The translations under genes were made by a program, and so were the position numbers. From contig NZ_JAGGPQ010000012.1 in NCBI RefSeq assembly GCF_018613675.1, positions 62,001-126,000 on the forward strand: 64,000 bases of DNA, in the 5' to 3' direction. The stretch is from Arthrobacter sp. ISL-85. Lineage in GTDB: Bacteria; Actinomycetota; Actinomycetes; Actinomycetales; Micrococcaceae. Positions 1 through 8,080 of the stretch are shown piece by piece; position 1 is the first letter of the stretch; the number at the start of each line of letters is the position of its first letter. Below the pieces are notes generated by a model. It made no database searches. It had not been told where the DNA came from and saw only the letters and a list, made by a program, of their open reading frames with translations.

Positions 1-588
1 CAGTTCCTGGGCTTCCGGCCCGTCTGCAGCAACTCCGGAACCCGCGGCCGCGGTCCAGTCCCGGCCAAGATTCTCCGCTCTGGACTTCCACCCCCGCTTT
101 TCCGCCGCCGACATGCCGCGCCACCACGAGTCGGACGTGGCGTAGGCATCCTTGCCCCAGCGTTCCTCAACCTCATCCTTGTATTGGGTGTGGTCGAAGC
201 CCTCGAACATGTCCTCTGCCATCAGCTGGCCTCCTGCCTCTACTGTTTCGATTGTTTGCCGGACCGACTCGGCCTGCCGCGCAAGCCGTTGCTGCTCCTG
301 GCCGAGCCAGTCGAGATGGCGGCTGAGCGCCGCCACGGGATCCGCCTGGCGGTGGAAGACCTCCGCGATGGCCGGCAGGCCAAGGCCCAGTTCCCGCAGC
401 AAAAGGATGCGCTGCAGCTGGAGGAGCGCGGCGCCGTCGTAATAGCGGTAGCCGTTGTGGCCCACCCGGCTGGGCTTTAACAGGCCGATGTCGTCGTAGT
501 GCCGGAGCGTGCGGCTGGTGATGCCGGCGATCCTGGCCACATCCTGGATGGACCAGTCCCTCCCGCCGGTGCCGGGGAAATCATTCAT
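1..588 (-). CDS. MerR-family regulator with TipAS drug-binding domain (3' end cut by window edge)
   Basis: Transcription regulator that probably senses a drug-like ligand. It reads from an ATG at 588 to the window edge (196 codons) without a stop, so the C-terminus lies outside. Residues 12-80 form a MerR winged helix with the typical ITSRTLRHYDDIGLLKP core, followed by a coiled coil to about residue 120. The TipAS antibiotic-recognition domain starts at about residue 123 (MFEGFDHTQYKDEVEERWG). An in-frame ATG at 222 (residue 123) has a perfect AGGAGG ribosome-binding site 7 bases upstream, so a TipAS-only product is likely, as is known for tipA of Streptomyces lividans. Upstream lies a MerR-type promoter with a 19-bp spacer, suggesting autoregulation. 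Family call sure; ligand unknown. Confidence 0.9.
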   Translation of the reverse strand, partial: MNDFPGTGGRDWSIQDVARIAGITSRTLRHYDDIGLLKPSRVGHNGYRYYDGAALLQLQRILLLRELGLGLPAIAEVFHRQADPVAALSRHLDWLGQEQQRLARQAESVRQTIETVEAGGQLMAEDMFEGFDHTQYKDEVEERWGKDAYATSDSWWRGMSAAEKRGWKSRAENLGRDWTAAAGSGVAADGPEAQEL

Positions 589-594
589 GCTCTG

Positions 595-637
595 AGCCTA
601 GGGGTTGACGCTGCGTCAAGGTCAAGGTCAAGGTCAA
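595..637 (-). promoter_or_regulatory. MerR-type promoter/operator with 19-bp spacer
   Basis: On the minus strand a -35 TTGACC (620-625) and a -10 TAGGCT (595-600) are separated by exactly 19 bases, the long spacer typical of MerR-activated promoters. The spacer holds a 15-base palindrome, TTGACGC-T-GCGTCAA (605-619), the likely operator. TTGACC is repeated three times in tandem (620-637), which offers several alternative -35 boxes. It directly precedes the MerR/TipAS gene, so autoregulation is inferred. Confidence 0.75.
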
Positions 638-656
638 CGGCAGGAGCGCCGCGGTG

Positions 657-992
657 TCACCCGGTCCGCCGGTCGCGGGGCGTCCGGTGCCTGGCCTGGG
701 CCACCAGCCGCGTGAAGGCGAAGACAAAGATGGCCTCGATGAGCAGCATGAGGCCCATCAGCAGCCACTGCTGCCTGCTGATGAAGAAGATGCATCCGGT
801 CAGGGCCAGGATGGTTCCCAGCGCCAGGGCGTAGACGGCGAAACCGATGGCGACCCTGGCGCTGCGTACCCCGGTGCGGAAGCCAAAGCCATGCGGCTCC
901 CCGCCTGGCTGTCCGGGCACCCGGTCCGGTGCGGCGGGACCGAGGGAGTCGAACTCCTCCCACGGATCCCTGTCCTGGTCCTGTCCGGTCAT
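657..992 (-). CDS. Small hypothetical membrane protein
   Basis: A 111-residue protein with no function that I recognise. The N-terminal 45 residues are polar and acidic (MTGQDQDRDPWEEFDSLGP) and look cytoplasmic. Two hydrophobic segments follow, at about residues 46-70 and 75-97, joined by a short basic turn (SRQQW); the tail is strongly basic (RHRTPRDRRTG). This fits a two-helix inner-membrane protein of the kind often annotated as DUF-type in Arthrobacter. It lies alone between the MerR gene and cspA, all on the minus strand; I see no sign of coupling. Coding potential is supported by the clear hydrophobic pattern and GC-rich third positions. Confidence 0.6.
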   Translation of the reverse strand: MTGQDQDRDPWEEFDSLGPAAPDRVPGQPGGEPHGFGFRTGVRSARVAIGFAVYALALGTILALTGCIFFISRQQWLLMGLMLLIEAIFVFAFTRLVAQARHRTPRDRRTG

Positions 993-1035
993 GAATCAAT
1001 TATCCCAAATGCGCACATCCAGCGCCGCGGCCACG

Positions 1036-1077
1036 TAAAAACAGCGGCTCCTCCAACCTGGGTTGGAGGAGCCGCTG
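1036..1077 (-). terminator. Rho-independent terminator of the cold-shock gene
   Basis: A nearly loopless perfect inverted repeat, with arms 1042-1058 and 1061-1077 (17 bases each). Read on the minus strand it is followed by TTTTT, and it sits 36 bases past the cspA stop. Confidence 0.85.
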
Positions 1078-1113
1078 GATGGGGTCCCGGCAGGTGCCGG
1101 AGGCCGCCGAAGA

Positions 1114-1317
1114 CTAGAGCGGGCGGATGTTCTCTGCCTGCGGGCCCTTGGGGCCCTGGGTCACATCGAATTCGACCTTCTGGTTCTCGTCCAGTGAGCG
1201 GTAGCCGCTGCTGGCGATTGCCGAGTAGTGGGCGAATACGTCAGCGGACCCGTCATCGGGGGCAATGAAGCCAAAACCCTTTTCGGCGTTGAACCATTTA
1301 ACTGTGCCTGTTGCCAT
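1114..1317 (-). CDS. cspA: Cold-shock protein (CspA family)
   Basis: Single-domain nucleic-acid chaperone of 67 residues, the usual length of the family. It begins [18 protein letters not shown], which contains the RNP1 motif KGFGFI; RNP2 follows as DVFAHYSAI. It binds single-stranded RNA or DNA and acts in cold adaptation and as a general RNA chaperone. The gene is monocistronic, with a strong terminator downstream. The 5' leader contains a GC-rich hairpin (roughly 1350-1375), which might act in leader-mediated control as in other csp genes; that is inference. The start is preceded by GGAATGCAGCC, a modest ribosome-binding site. Confidence 0.95.
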   Translation of the reverse strand: MATGTVKWFNAEKGFGFIAPDDGSADVFAHYSAIASSGYRSLDENQKVEFDVTQGPKGPQAENIRPL

Positions 1318-1464
1318 GGCTGCATTCCTTCATGTGACTCTGATTCTCTCCCCCGGGAATGCTCCCGGAGTGTGCGGGAGTTAGTCCCCCACAGTCCCCA
1401 ACGTACGGGGCGCGGGGCCCGGGTGCAAGGGTAAGCGCGATAAAAGCACCATGAACCTGCGACT

Positions 1465-2649
1465 TTAGACGGCTTCAAGCACGCTGACGTAGTTGGCGAT
1501 CCCCACTCCGCCCATGTTCTGCACAGCGGCCCGTCGGGCAGTGGCGAGCTGCATGTCGCCGGCGGTTCCGGTGAGCTGCATCGCGGCGATGACGTGCTGT
1601 GAGACGCCTGTGGCGCCTACCGGGTGGCCTTTGGCCTTGAGGCCGCCGGAGACGTTGATGGGCAGCTTGCCGTCCTTGAAGACCCAGCCTTCGGCCACGG
1701 CGCGGGCACCCTGGCCCGGTTCGGCCAGGCCCATGGCCTCGTACATGAGCAGTTCGGCGATGGTGAAGCAGTCATGCACCTCGGCGAAGTCCAGGTCCTC
1801 CAGCCCGACGCCGGCCATCGCCATGGCGCGCTCCCAGGAGGCGCGGGTTGCGGCGAAAGCGGTGGGGTCCCGGCGCGCGGCGGGGAAAAAATCGTTGGCC
1901 TGGCCAAAGCCCGCGAGCCGGACCGGGGCGGTGGCGCCGCCGGTGGGAGCCACGCTGAGCACCACGGCCGCCGCGCCGTCGGACACGGGGGAGCAGTCGG
2001 TGCGCCGCAGGGGATCGGCCACCATGGGGTTTTTGTCCGAGACCGTCCGGCAGAACTCCTCGCCGAGGTCCTTCCGGAGCTGGGCGTAGGGGTTGTCCAC
2101 GCCGTTGCGGTGGTTCTTGGCCGCGATGGTGCCCAGCACGTCCGAGACCGGCCCGTACCGCTTTTCGTAGTGCTTCGCGACCTCGGCGAAGAGGCCCGTG
2201 AAGCCGGTGGTGGAGGGCTTGCCGGCCATGTCGTAGTCAGCGCCGAGCAGGGCCGCGCCCACGATGTCTGCGCCGGCATGGGTCATCTTCTCGGCGCCGA
2301 TCACCAGGACGGTCCTGGCGGTGCCGGCCAGCAGAGATTTGGTGCCCTGTTGGAACGCTGCCGAGCCGGAGGCGCAGGCGTTTTCCACGCGGGTGGACGG
2401 AACGTTGGCCAGCTCCGGCGAGACCTGAAGGGCCAGCGAGGACGGGAACGCCAGCGGCATCATGCCCGAATTGAACTGCCCCACGTAGATCTCATCGATC
2501 TGCCCCGGCTCGATCCCCGCATTGCCGATCGCTTCGGTAGCCACCTCCACGATCAGGGATTCCAAGGTCTCGTCGGCAAGTTTGCCGAAGCGGCTGTGTC
2601 CCCAGCCGGTGAGCAGGACATCCTTGCCGAACTGGTCTTTCAGGCTCAT
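1465..2649 (-). CDS. Thiolase / acetyl-CoA acetyltransferase, SCP-x-like
   Basis: A 394-residue thiolase-fold enzyme. The active-site cysteine lies in NACASGSAA near residue 92, the family position for acyl transfer, and the C-terminal [18 protein letters not shown] segment carries the second catalytic region. Its overall pattern ([10 protein letters not shown] start, a long GADYDM insert) resembles the SCP-x/lipid-transfer thiolases rather than PhaA or FadA. It overlaps the CoA-transferase beta gene by 4 bases, so the two are translationally coupled in one operon with the alpha subunit. The operon would activate a 3-oxoacid to its CoA ester and cleave it to acetyl-CoA and a shorter acyl-CoA. 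The exact substrate cannot be read from the sequence. Confidence 0.85.
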   Translation of the reverse strand: MSLKDQFGKDVLLTGWGHSRFGKLADETLESLIVEVATEAIGNAGIEPGQIDEIYVGQFNSGMMPLAFPSSLALQVSPELANVPSTRVENACASGSAAFQQGTKSLLAGTARTVLVIGAEKMTHAGADIVGAALLGADYDMAGKPSTTGFTGLFAEVAKHYEKRYGPVSDVLGTIAAKNHRNGVDNPYAQLRKDLGEEFCRTVSDKNPMVADPLRRTDCSPVSDGAAAVVLSVAPTGGATAPVRLAGFGQANDFFPAARRDPTAFAATRASWERAMAMAGVGLEDLDFAEVHDCFTIAELLMYEAMGLAEPGQGARAVAEGWVFKDGKLPINVSGGLKAKGHPVGATGVSQHVIAAMQLTGTAGDMQLATARRAAVQNMGGVGIANYVSVLEAV

Positions 2650-3317
2650 GCCGCCACTTCCTTGTTCTCCAGCCGGACCTCAAAGCCGGCGTCGGTCTTC
2701 TCCCAGATCTCCGCCTCAGTAACCCCTGGTGCCAGCCGGGTCAGCGTGAGCAGCCGCCCGCCGTCGTCCGTCTTATAAAGGTCGAAGACCGCGAGGTCGC
2801 TGATGATCCGGTCCACGCAGCTGAGGCCGGTCAGCGGCAACGTGCATTCGCGCACGATCTTGGCGGTGCCGTCCTTGGCGTTGTGCTCGGTGAGGACCAC
2901 CACGCGCGGCGTTCCCGCGACCAGGTCCATGGCGCCGCCCATGCCCTTCACCATCTTGCCCGGGATGGTCCAGTTGGCCAGGTCGCCGTTGCCGGAGACC
3001 TGCATGGCGCCCAGGATTGCCACTTTGACGTGTCCGCCGCGGATCATGCCAAAGGACGTAGCGGAATCGAAGATGCTCCCGCCCGGCAGTACCGTGACGG
3101 TCTGCTTGCCGGCGTTGATCAGGTCCGCGTCCTCCTCGCCCTCGTAAGGGAACGGGCCCATGCCCAACAGCCCGTTCTCGCTTTGCAGGACAACCCGCAC
3201 GCCCTCAGGCAGGTTGTTGGCCACCAGGGTGGGGATGCCGATCCCCAGGTTCACGTAGTCGCCGTCATTCAGTTCCTCGGCCGCGATCGCAGCCATTTCA
3301 TCCCTGGTCCATCCCAT
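2646..3317 (-). CDS. scoB: 3-oxoacid CoA-transferase, beta subunit
   Basis: Beta subunit (223 residues) of a heterodimeric succinyl-CoA:3-oxoacid CoA-transferase. The catalytic glutamate sits in the SENGLLG motif, after the LGIGIPT nucleotide loop; the GGAMDLVAG segment is typical of the family. With the alpha subunit it moves CoA from succinyl-CoA to a 3-oxoacid such as acetoacetate. The start at 3317 has a good GAAGGAG ribosome-binding site. It lies 29 bases downstream of the alpha gene and overlaps the thiolase by ATGA, so alpha, beta and thiolase are one operon. A role in beta-ketoadipate breakdown (PcaJ) is an alternative, but no other pca gene is nearby. Confidence 0.9.
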   Translation of the reverse strand: MGWTRDEMAAIAAEELNDGDYVNLGIGIPTLVANNLPEGVRVVLQSENGLLGMGPFPYEGEEDADLINAGKQTVTVLPGGSIFDSATSFGMIRGGHVKVAILGAMQVSGNGDLANWTIPGKMVKGMGGAMDLVAGTPRVVVLTEHNAKDGTAKIVRECTLPLTGLSCVDRIISDLAVFDLYKTDDGGRLLTLTRLAPGVTEAEIWEKTDAGFEVRLENKEVAA

Positions 3318-3346
3318 GGGGGTTCTCCTTCGAAAAGTGGCGAGGG

Positions 3347-4075
3347 TTAGACAGCCAGCGCTGCCATGTCTGCTCCGGCACGCTGCCGGACGGTCCGCTG
3401 CTCGATGTCCTTCACCCGGTCCGTTGCCTGGACCAGGCGCTGGACAAAGACGCCGGGGGTGACGATGTGGTTGGGGTCCAGCTGGCCGGGCTCCACGATC
3501 ACTTCGGCCTCGGCGACGGTGAGGATCCCGGCCGTGGCCACCACAGGGTTAAAGTTCCGGGCGGTGTAGCGGTAGATGAGGTTGCCGTCCGTGTCCGCGG
3601 TGTGGGCATGGACCAGTGCGACGTCGGCCCGGATGGCGCGCTCCCGGACGTACGTTTCGCCGTCGAACACCTCGTGCGGCTTGCCTTCGGCAACCAGCGT
3701 GCCCACGCCGGTCTTGGTGTAGAAGGCCGGGATACCGGCACCGCCGGCGCGCAGCCGCTCGGCGAGGGTGCCCTGCGGTGTGAACTCCACCTCGAGCTTG
3801 CCGGCGAGGTACTGCTCAGCGAACAGCTTGTTTTCGCCGACGTAGGAGGCAATCACCTTGCGCACCTGGCCTGCTTCGATGAGGATGCCCAGCCCCTTGC
3901 CGTCCACGCCCATGTTGTTGGACACCACCGTGAGGTCCCGCACACCGGAATCACGGACGGCTTCGATCAGGTCGGCCGGGATGCCGCTCAAACCAAACCC
4001 GCCCACGGCGAGGGTAATGCCGTCCTGCAGGACCCCGTCCAGGGCTGTGGCCGCAGAAGCCTGGAGTTTCTTCAT
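3347..4075 (-). CDS. scoA: 3-oxoacid CoA-transferase, alpha subunit
   Basis: Alpha subunit (242 residues) of the CoA-transferase. It begins [19 protein letters not shown] and shows the GGFGLSGIP loop, then the CoA-binding [11 protein letters not shown] region and the family-typical [12 protein letters not shown] and [10 protein letters not shown] segments. I chose the ATG at 4075 because GAGGAGACGAC precedes it; the open frame runs further upstream but would cross the promoter and the divergent IclR gene. It is first in the operon with the beta subunit and the thiolase. Its promoter lies in the intergenic region shared with the IclR gene, which is the likely local regulator. Confidence 0.9.
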   Translation of the reverse strand: MKKLQASAATALDGVLQDGITLAVGGFGLSGIPADLIEAVRDSGVRDLTVVSNNMGVDGKGLGILIEAGQVRKVIASYVGENKLFAEQYLAGKLEVEFTPQGTLAERLRAGGAGIPAFYTKTGVGTLVAEGKPHEVFDGETYVRERAIRADVALVHAHTADTDGNLIYRYTARNFNPVVATAGILTVAEAEVIVEPGQLDPNHIVTPGVFVQRLVQATDRVKDIEQRTVRQRAGADMAALAV

Positions 4076-4103
4076 GTCGTCTCCTCGTTGAGCATGGTGG
4101 TCC

Positions 4104-4167
4104 GTCCACTTAGTGGACGCCTGGGGTCTGGGTTTGGACACTACGGGCGTGCGGCAGAACGTGTCAA
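4104..4167 (-). promoter_or_regulatory. Promoter of the CoA-transferase operon with IclR-type operator
   Basis: On the minus strand a consensus -35 TTGACA (4162-4167) and -10 TAGTGT (4138-4143) are 18 bases apart. Downstream of the expected start point lies a perfect 15-base palindrome, GTCCACT-T-AGTGGAC (4104-4118). A protein bound there would block elongation, so repression by the divergent IclR protein is the simplest reading. Confidence 0.65.
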
Positions 4168-4186
4168 GAATCACTGGCACGTGCCT

Positions 4187-4227
4187 TACAGTATGGACAG
4201 TAGTGCGAAAAGCATCCATATTGTGGA
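4187..4227 (+). promoter_or_regulatory. Promoter and operator region of the IclR gene
   Basis: A -10-like TACAGT (4187-4192) is followed by inverted TATGGA...TCCATA (4192-4197 and 4215-4220) and by TCCATATTGTGGA (4215-4227), an imperfect palindrome. The GTGGAC half-site is shared with the 4104-4118 palindrome, so both sides of the intergenic region may bind the same IclR-type protein. No good -35 is visible. Confidence 0.45.
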
Positions 4228-4240
4228 CACAGGAGAAATG

Positions 4241-5038
4241 ATGGCGTCGACGCCGGTACAGGGCGCCCAAGTGGTGGCCAGGATCGCGGGGCTGCTGCGG
4301 CTGGTGGGCCGGAGCGCCGAGGGGATGCCGCCCGCAGTTCTGGTCCGGGAATCAGGCCTCACCCGGCCCACGGTCCACCGGCTCCTGACATCGCTTGCCG
4401 CGGAAGGTTTGCTGGACCACGATCCCGCCACGGGCAATTGGGTCCTGGGTCCGGAAATCCTGCTGATGGGATCGGTGGCCTCTGCCCGGTTTCCTATGGA
4501 GGACATCGCCCGCCCCAGCCTGCGCCGGCTTGCCCAGGCGACGGGGGAGAGCGCCTTCTTCTCCATCCGCCGCGGCGCCGAGACGGTTTGCCTGCTGCGT
4601 GAGGAGGGCAGCTTCCCTGTCCGGTCCTTTGTCCTGCACGAGGGCGTCCGGTTTCCGCTGGGCGTCGCGTCGGCCGGGACGGCCATCCTTGCCTTCCTTC
4701 CCAGGAGCGAGCAGGAGGAATTGTTGGCCCGGTGGCCCGAGCACGCCGGTGCCTTCGCCGCGAACCACACTGTTGACCTGGTCCGGAAGAACCTGGCGCG
4801 GACACGGTTCGCCGGCTACTCAGTGAACCCCGGGTTGGTGCTGGAGGGAAGCTGGGGGATGGGCGCCGCAGTGTTTGACCGTTCAGGACGCCCCGCCTGG
4901 GCGTTGTCGCTGACCGGCATCGAACCGCGGTTCAAACGCGAGCGGCAGGAGGAACTCGGCGGCCTGCTGATGGCGGAGGCCCACCGGATTACGCAGCAGC
5001 TGGGCGGCGGTGCCGACGGCGGGCGACGGACCCGCTAA
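4241..5038 (+). CDS. IclR-family transcriptional regulator
   Basis: A 265-residue IclR-type regulator. Residues about 8-70 form the winged helix-turn-helix (ARIAGLLRLVGRS...GLTRPTVHRLLTSLAAEGLL). The remaining effector-binding domain has the family pattern RPSLRRLAQATGESAFFSIRRG followed by PLGVASAGTAILAF. Two adjacent ATGs occur (4238 and 4241); the second is better spaced from AGGAG at 4231. It is divergent from the CoA-transferase/thiolase operon and shares operator-like palindromes with it, so it probably controls that operon and itself in response to a pathway acid. Its 3' end faces nadE across a bidirectional terminator. Confidence 0.9.
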   Translation: MASTPVQGAQVVARIAGLLRLVGRSAEGMPPAVLVRESGLTRPTVHRLLTSLAAEGLLDHDPATGNWVLGPEILLMGSVASARFPMEDIARPSLRRLAQATGESAFFSIRRGAETVCLLREEGSFPVRSFVLHEGVRFPLGVASAGTAILAFLPRSEQEELLARWPEHAGAFAANHTVDLVRKNLARTRFAGYSVNPGLVLEGSWGMGAAVFDRSGRPAWALSLTGIEPRFKRERQEELGGLLMAEAHRITQQLGGGADGGRRTR

Positions 5039-5064
5039 GTCTTCCGTGGCTTTGCCGGGACATG

Positions 5065-5104
5065 ACGACGGCGGGCCGCGCTTTCGGGTGCGGCCCGCCG
5101 TCGT
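5065..5104. terminator. Bidirectional terminator between iclR-type gene and nadE
   Basis: Perfect 15-base arms (5065-5079 and 5090-5104) around a 10-base loop, placed between two convergent genes. No long T-run on either side. Confidence 0.8.
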
Positions 5105-5141
5105 ACGCCCCAAAGGTGGGGCAGTTTAGTGCCCGGGGTGA

Positions 5142-5996
5142 CTACAGTCCGGCGCGGGGCTCCACGGGACCTTCGCCTTTCCACCAGGTGTCAAAGATGG
5201 TCACTGGCACGGTGCGCTTGTGGCGGGTCCGCAGGTACTTCTGTTCGATCGATTCTGCGACCTCGTCCGGAACGTCACGGCCCTCAAGGTAATCGTCGAT
5301 CTGGTCGTAGCTGAGGCCCAGCTCGTCCTCGTCCGTGCGGCCCGGCCGGTCATCGAGAAGGTCAGCGGTGGGCACCTTCTCCCAAACGCGCGCCGGCGCT
5401 CCAAGCTCAGCCAAGAGGGCCCGGTTCTGCCGCTTGTTGAGGCCGAAGAGGGGGAGGATGTCCGCCCCGCCGTCGCCGTACTTGGTGAAGAAGCCGGTGA
5501 CGGATTCCGCGCCGTGGTCGGTGCCGAGCACCAGGTAGTTGAACTCGCCCGCCAGCGCATACTGCGCGATCATCCGGGTGCGGGCTTTGGTGTTGCCCTT
5601 GTGGAAGTCGGAGATCTCCGACCCCGCGGTCTTCTCGAACTCGTCCTCAAAACCGTCCACCGCCGCCGAAATGTTGAACGTCCATTCCGTCTTGGCCTTG
5701 ATGAAGTCCAGGGCGGCCTGGGCGTCTTCCTCATCGTGCTGCACACCGTAGGGCAGCCGGACGGCAACGAAGTTGGCCTCTACGCCTTCGGCCTCAAGCT
5801 CATCAACCGCCAACTGGGCAAGCTTTCCGGCGAGCGAGGAATCCAGTCCGCCGGAGATGCCCAGGACAAAGCCTTTGGTGTGGGTGGCCTTCAAATAGTC
5901 CTTGAGGAATGTGACGCGCTTGCGCACCTCCCCCGCGGGATCGATCCGGGGCTGAACGCCCATTTCTTCAATGATCTTGGCCTGGAGTTCGCGCAT
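5142..5996 (-). CDS. nadE: NH3-dependent NAD+ synthetase
   Basis: Makes NAD+ from deamido-NAD+, ATP and ammonia, the last step of NAD synthesis, in the cytoplasm. The 284 residues match the ammonia-only class (E. coli NadE is 275) with no glutaminase domain. The ATP pyrophosphatase P-loop is seen as [15 protein letters not shown]; the [20 protein letters not shown] segment and the C-terminal [13 protein letters not shown] are also typical. I start it at 5996 ([13 protein letters not shown]), 10 codons inside the longest frame: homologues begin there, and TAGGCT lies 7 bases upstream, the arrangement of a leaderless transcript. It is monocistronic and divergent from the FAD oxidoreductase gene. 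Confidence 0.95.
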   Translation of the reverse strand: MRELQAKIIEEMGVQPRIDPAGEVRKRVTFLKDYLKATHTKGFVLGISGGLDSSLAGKLAQLAVDELEAEGVEANFVAVRLPYGVQHDEEDAQAALDFIKAKTEWTFNISAAVDGFEDEFEKTAGSEISDFHKGNTKARTRMIAQYALAGEFNYLVLGTDHGAESVTGFFTKYGDGGADILPLFGLNKRQNRALLAELGAPARVWEKVPTADLLDDRPGRTDEDELGLSYDQIDDYLEGRDVPDEVAESIEQKYLRTRHKRTVPVTIFDTWWKGEGPVEPRAGL

Positions 5997-6071
5997 GTTG
6001 TCCAGCCTAGCCAGCACTGTCAACAACCCTCAACTGTTCCGGGCTGGCCTTGCGCGGCGTAGTTTATGTGC

Positions 6072-7955
6072 ATGGAGCGGACGGGATGTGCCGTGGTGGG
6101 CGGGGGCCCGGCGGGAATGATGCTGGGCTTGCTGCTGGCACGGGCCGGAGTGCACGTGGCCGTCCTGGAGAAGCACCGTGACTTCCTGCGGGATTTCCGC
6201 GGTGACACGGTGCATGCCTCCACGATCCGGCTGATCGACGAGCTGGGGTTGGGGGCCGGATTCCGGGAGCTGCCGCAAAGCCGGCTGAACAACGTCGCCG
6301 TTCCGGTCCCCGGCGCCGGCCTGGTCACCCTGGCGGCCTTCGACTCCCTGAAACCCCCGTACAACTACGTGGCCATGATGCCCCAATGGGACTTCCTGGA
6401 TTTCATCGCCTCGGCTGCCGCCGCGGAGCCGACGTTTACCCTGCTCATGGAAACCGAGGCCACCGGCTTGGAGTTCGACGGCGGACGCGTCACAGGTGTG
6501 CGCTACCGGTCCACCGGTGACGGTGCGGCGGGCCCTGAAAAGGTCCTGCACGCCGACGTCGTGGTGGCCGCGGACGGCAGGCACTCAGTGCTGCGCCGGG
6601 CAGCAGGGATGCAGGCCATGGAGTACCCGGTGCCCTTCGACACCTGGTGGTTCAAAATCCCGCGGCATGCCTCCGACCAAGGCGAGGTTGCCGGTGTGGT
6701 GCCCTCGCTGGGGGACCGGGACGCCATGATCGCGCTCAACCGCACCGACTACTACCAGATGGGCTACCTCGCCCCCAAGGGCTCTGACGCCAGGATCCGG
6801 GAAGGCGGCGTGGAACAGTTCCGCCAACGGGTGGCGGCACTGCGCCCGGACCTCGCCGACCGCGTTGATTCCATCCACAGCCTGGCGGACCTCCACTGGC
6901 TGGACGTCAGGCTGAACCGCCTGCGGCGCTGGTACGTCGACGGCTTCCTGTGTATCGGCGATGCAGCGCACGCGATGTCGCCCGCCGGCGGGGTGGGCAT
7001 CAACCTTGCCATCCAGGACGCAGTGGCGGCCGCGGAACGCCTGGCCCCTGACCTGCGCCAAGGGAAGGTGCGGACCAGGACCCTGGCGGCAATCCAGCGC
7101 CGCCGCCGCATGCCCACGGTAGTGGTCCAGGCCGTGCAGCGCATCATGCACCGGGTTGTGTTCGTTCCACTCTTCGCAGGGACATTGTCCGGTCACATGC
7201 TCGCCGGCAAGGCCCCGTTCTCCGTCCAGCGCATGCTTTTCTTCATCCTGCGCCACAACCCCGTGGTCAAACGTGTCCTGCCCCGCGTCATCGCAATCGG
7301 ACCGCGCCCAGAGCACGCCCCAGGGTTCGCCCGCCCGCTCACGGTCCGCCCACCCACTAAACTTGGGGCCATGACTTCGCCCACTGACACTGCGGTAGAC
7401 ACCGCAGCTGCCCGCGCCCGACTGCTCGAACTGATCAAGGAACTCGCCGTGGTCCGCGGCAAGGTGATCCTCTCCAGCGGGGCCGAGGCCGATTATTACA
7501 TCGACCTGCGCCGCATTACGCTGCACCACGAGGCGTCCAAGCTGGTGGGCCAGGTAATGCTGGCTTTGGCGGATGACGCCGGCATTGACTTCGAGTGCGC
7601 CGGAGGGCTCACCATGGGCGCCGACCCGGTTGGTACCGCGGTGATGCACGCAGCCGTTGATGCCGGCCGGGCGGTTGACGCTTTCGTGGTCCGCAAGGCC
7701 CAGAAGTCCTACGGCATGGGCCGGCAGGTGGAGGGCCCGTCCGTTGAGGGCCGCAAGGTCCTGGTCCTGGAGGACACGTCCACTACGGGCGGTTCAGCGC
7801 TGACCGCGGTGGAAGGCGTCCGGAAAGCCGGTGGGAACGTCGTGGCGGTGGCGGTGATCGTGGACCGCGATACCGGTGCAAAGGAAAAAATCGAAGCTGA
7901 AACCGGTGTTCCCTACCTGTTCGCATTCGGCAAAGACGAACTCGGACTGGCCTGA
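6072..7955 (+). CDS. FAD-dependent monooxygenase, open in frame into pyrE
   Basis: The first 433 codons encode a class A flavoprotein oxidoreductase of the PHBH type. It has an N-terminal Rossmann GGGPAGMMLGLLLARAG, an internal ADVVVAADGRHSVLR motif and the second FAD motif GDAAHAMSPAGGVGINLA. It probably hydroxylates or epoxidises an aromatic or isoprenoid-like compound with NAD(P)H and O2; the substrate cannot be read. The reading frame has no stop before pyrE: codons around 7356-7370 read PTKLGA and then the pyrE ATG. Translation from 6072 would therefore give a 627-residue fusion with orotate phosphoribosyltransferase. ATG 6072 lies 6 bases after TAGTTT; ATG 6066 is an alternative. Separate PyrE made from its own promoter is likely as well. 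Confidence 0.8.
   Translation: MERTGCAVVGGGPAGMMLGLLLARAGVHVAVLEKHRDFLRDFRGDTVHASTIRLIDELGLGAGFRELPQSRLNNVAVPVPGAGLVTLAAFDSLKPPYNYVAMMPQWDFLDFIASAAAAEPTFTLLMETEATGLEFDGGRVTGVRYRSTGDGAAGPEKVLHADVVVAADGRHSVLRRAAGMQAMEYPVPFDTWWFKIPRHASDQGEVAGVVPSLGDRDAMIALNRTDYYQMGYLAPKGSDARIREGGVEQFRQRVAALRPDLADRVDSIHSLADLHWLDVRLNRLRRWYVDGFLCIGDAAHAMSPAGGVGINLAIQDAVAAAERLAPDLRQGKVRTRTLAAIQRRRRMPTVVVQAVQRIMHRVVFVPLFAGTLSGHMLAGKAPFSVQRMLFFILRHNPVVKRVLPRVIAIGPRPEHAPGFARPLTVRPPTKLGAMTSPTDTAVDTAAARARLLELIKELAVVRGKVILSSGAEADYYIDLRRITLHHEASKLVGQVMLALADDAGIDFECAGGLTMGADPVGTAVMHAAVDAGRAVDAFVVRKAQKSYGMGRQVEGPSVEGRKVLVLEDTSTTGGSALTAVEGVRKAGGNVVAVAVIVDRDTGAKEKIEAETGVPYLFAFGKDELGLA
7358..7370 (+). promoter_or_regulatory. 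-10 box for leaderless pyrE transcript
   Basis: TAAACT at 7358-7363 ends 7 bases before the pyrE ATG at 7371, the geometry of a leaderless actinobacterial promoter. It lies within the upstream reading frame, so pyrE can be made independently of the flavoprotein part. Confidence 0.55.
7371..7955 (+). CDS. pyrE: Orotate phosphoribosyltransferase
   Basis: Converts orotate and PRPP to orotidine 5'-phosphate in pyrimidine synthesis. From ATG 7371 it is 194 residues, the normal size. Visible marks are the substrate region LSSGAEADYYIDLRRITL, the GGLTMGADPVG loop, the catalytic RKAQKSYGMGRQVEG loop and the PRPP-binding motif VLVLEDTSTTGGSAL. The gene is in the same frame as the preceding FAD monooxygenase with no stop between them, so a fusion is possible. 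The TAAACT box 7 bases upstream of the ATG argues for a separate leaderless mRNA. A short hairpin (7963-7970 with 7982-7989) after the stop may terminate it. Confidence 0.93.
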   Translation: MTSPTDTAVDTAAARARLLELIKELAVVRGKVILSSGAEADYYIDLRRITLHHEASKLVGQVMLALADDAGIDFECAGGLTMGADPVGTAVMHAAVDAGRAVDAFVVRKAQKSYGMGRQVEGPSVEGRKVLVLEDTSTTGGSALTAVEGVRKAGGNVVAVAVIVDRDTGAKEKIEAETGVPYLFAFGKDELGLA

Positions 7956-7962
7956 CGCCAGG

Positions 7963-7989
7963 GGAGCCGGCCAGGCCAGGTCCGGCTCC
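7963..7989 (+). terminator. Possible weak terminator after pyrE
   Basis: Inverted repeat GGAGCCGG (7963-7970) and CCGGCTCC (7982-7989) just past the pyrE stop. No T-run, so this is tentative. Confidence 0.35.
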
Positions 7990-8080
7990 GGGGACGCGCA
8001 GGGCCCGGCTGTTGGCCCGGTGAGCAAAGCTGCAATATCATATGCGTTAACACTTTTCAGTTGCTTGGAGACCCTGCATC

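Noticed and set aside
654..1268. A 204-codon frame on the plus strand
   Set aside because: Antisense to the small membrane protein and cspA, and it crosses the cspA terminator.
3467..4240. Upstream extension of the IclR reading frame
   Set aside because: It would cross the divergent promoter and the whole CoA-transferase alpha gene; AGGAG at 4231 marks the true start.
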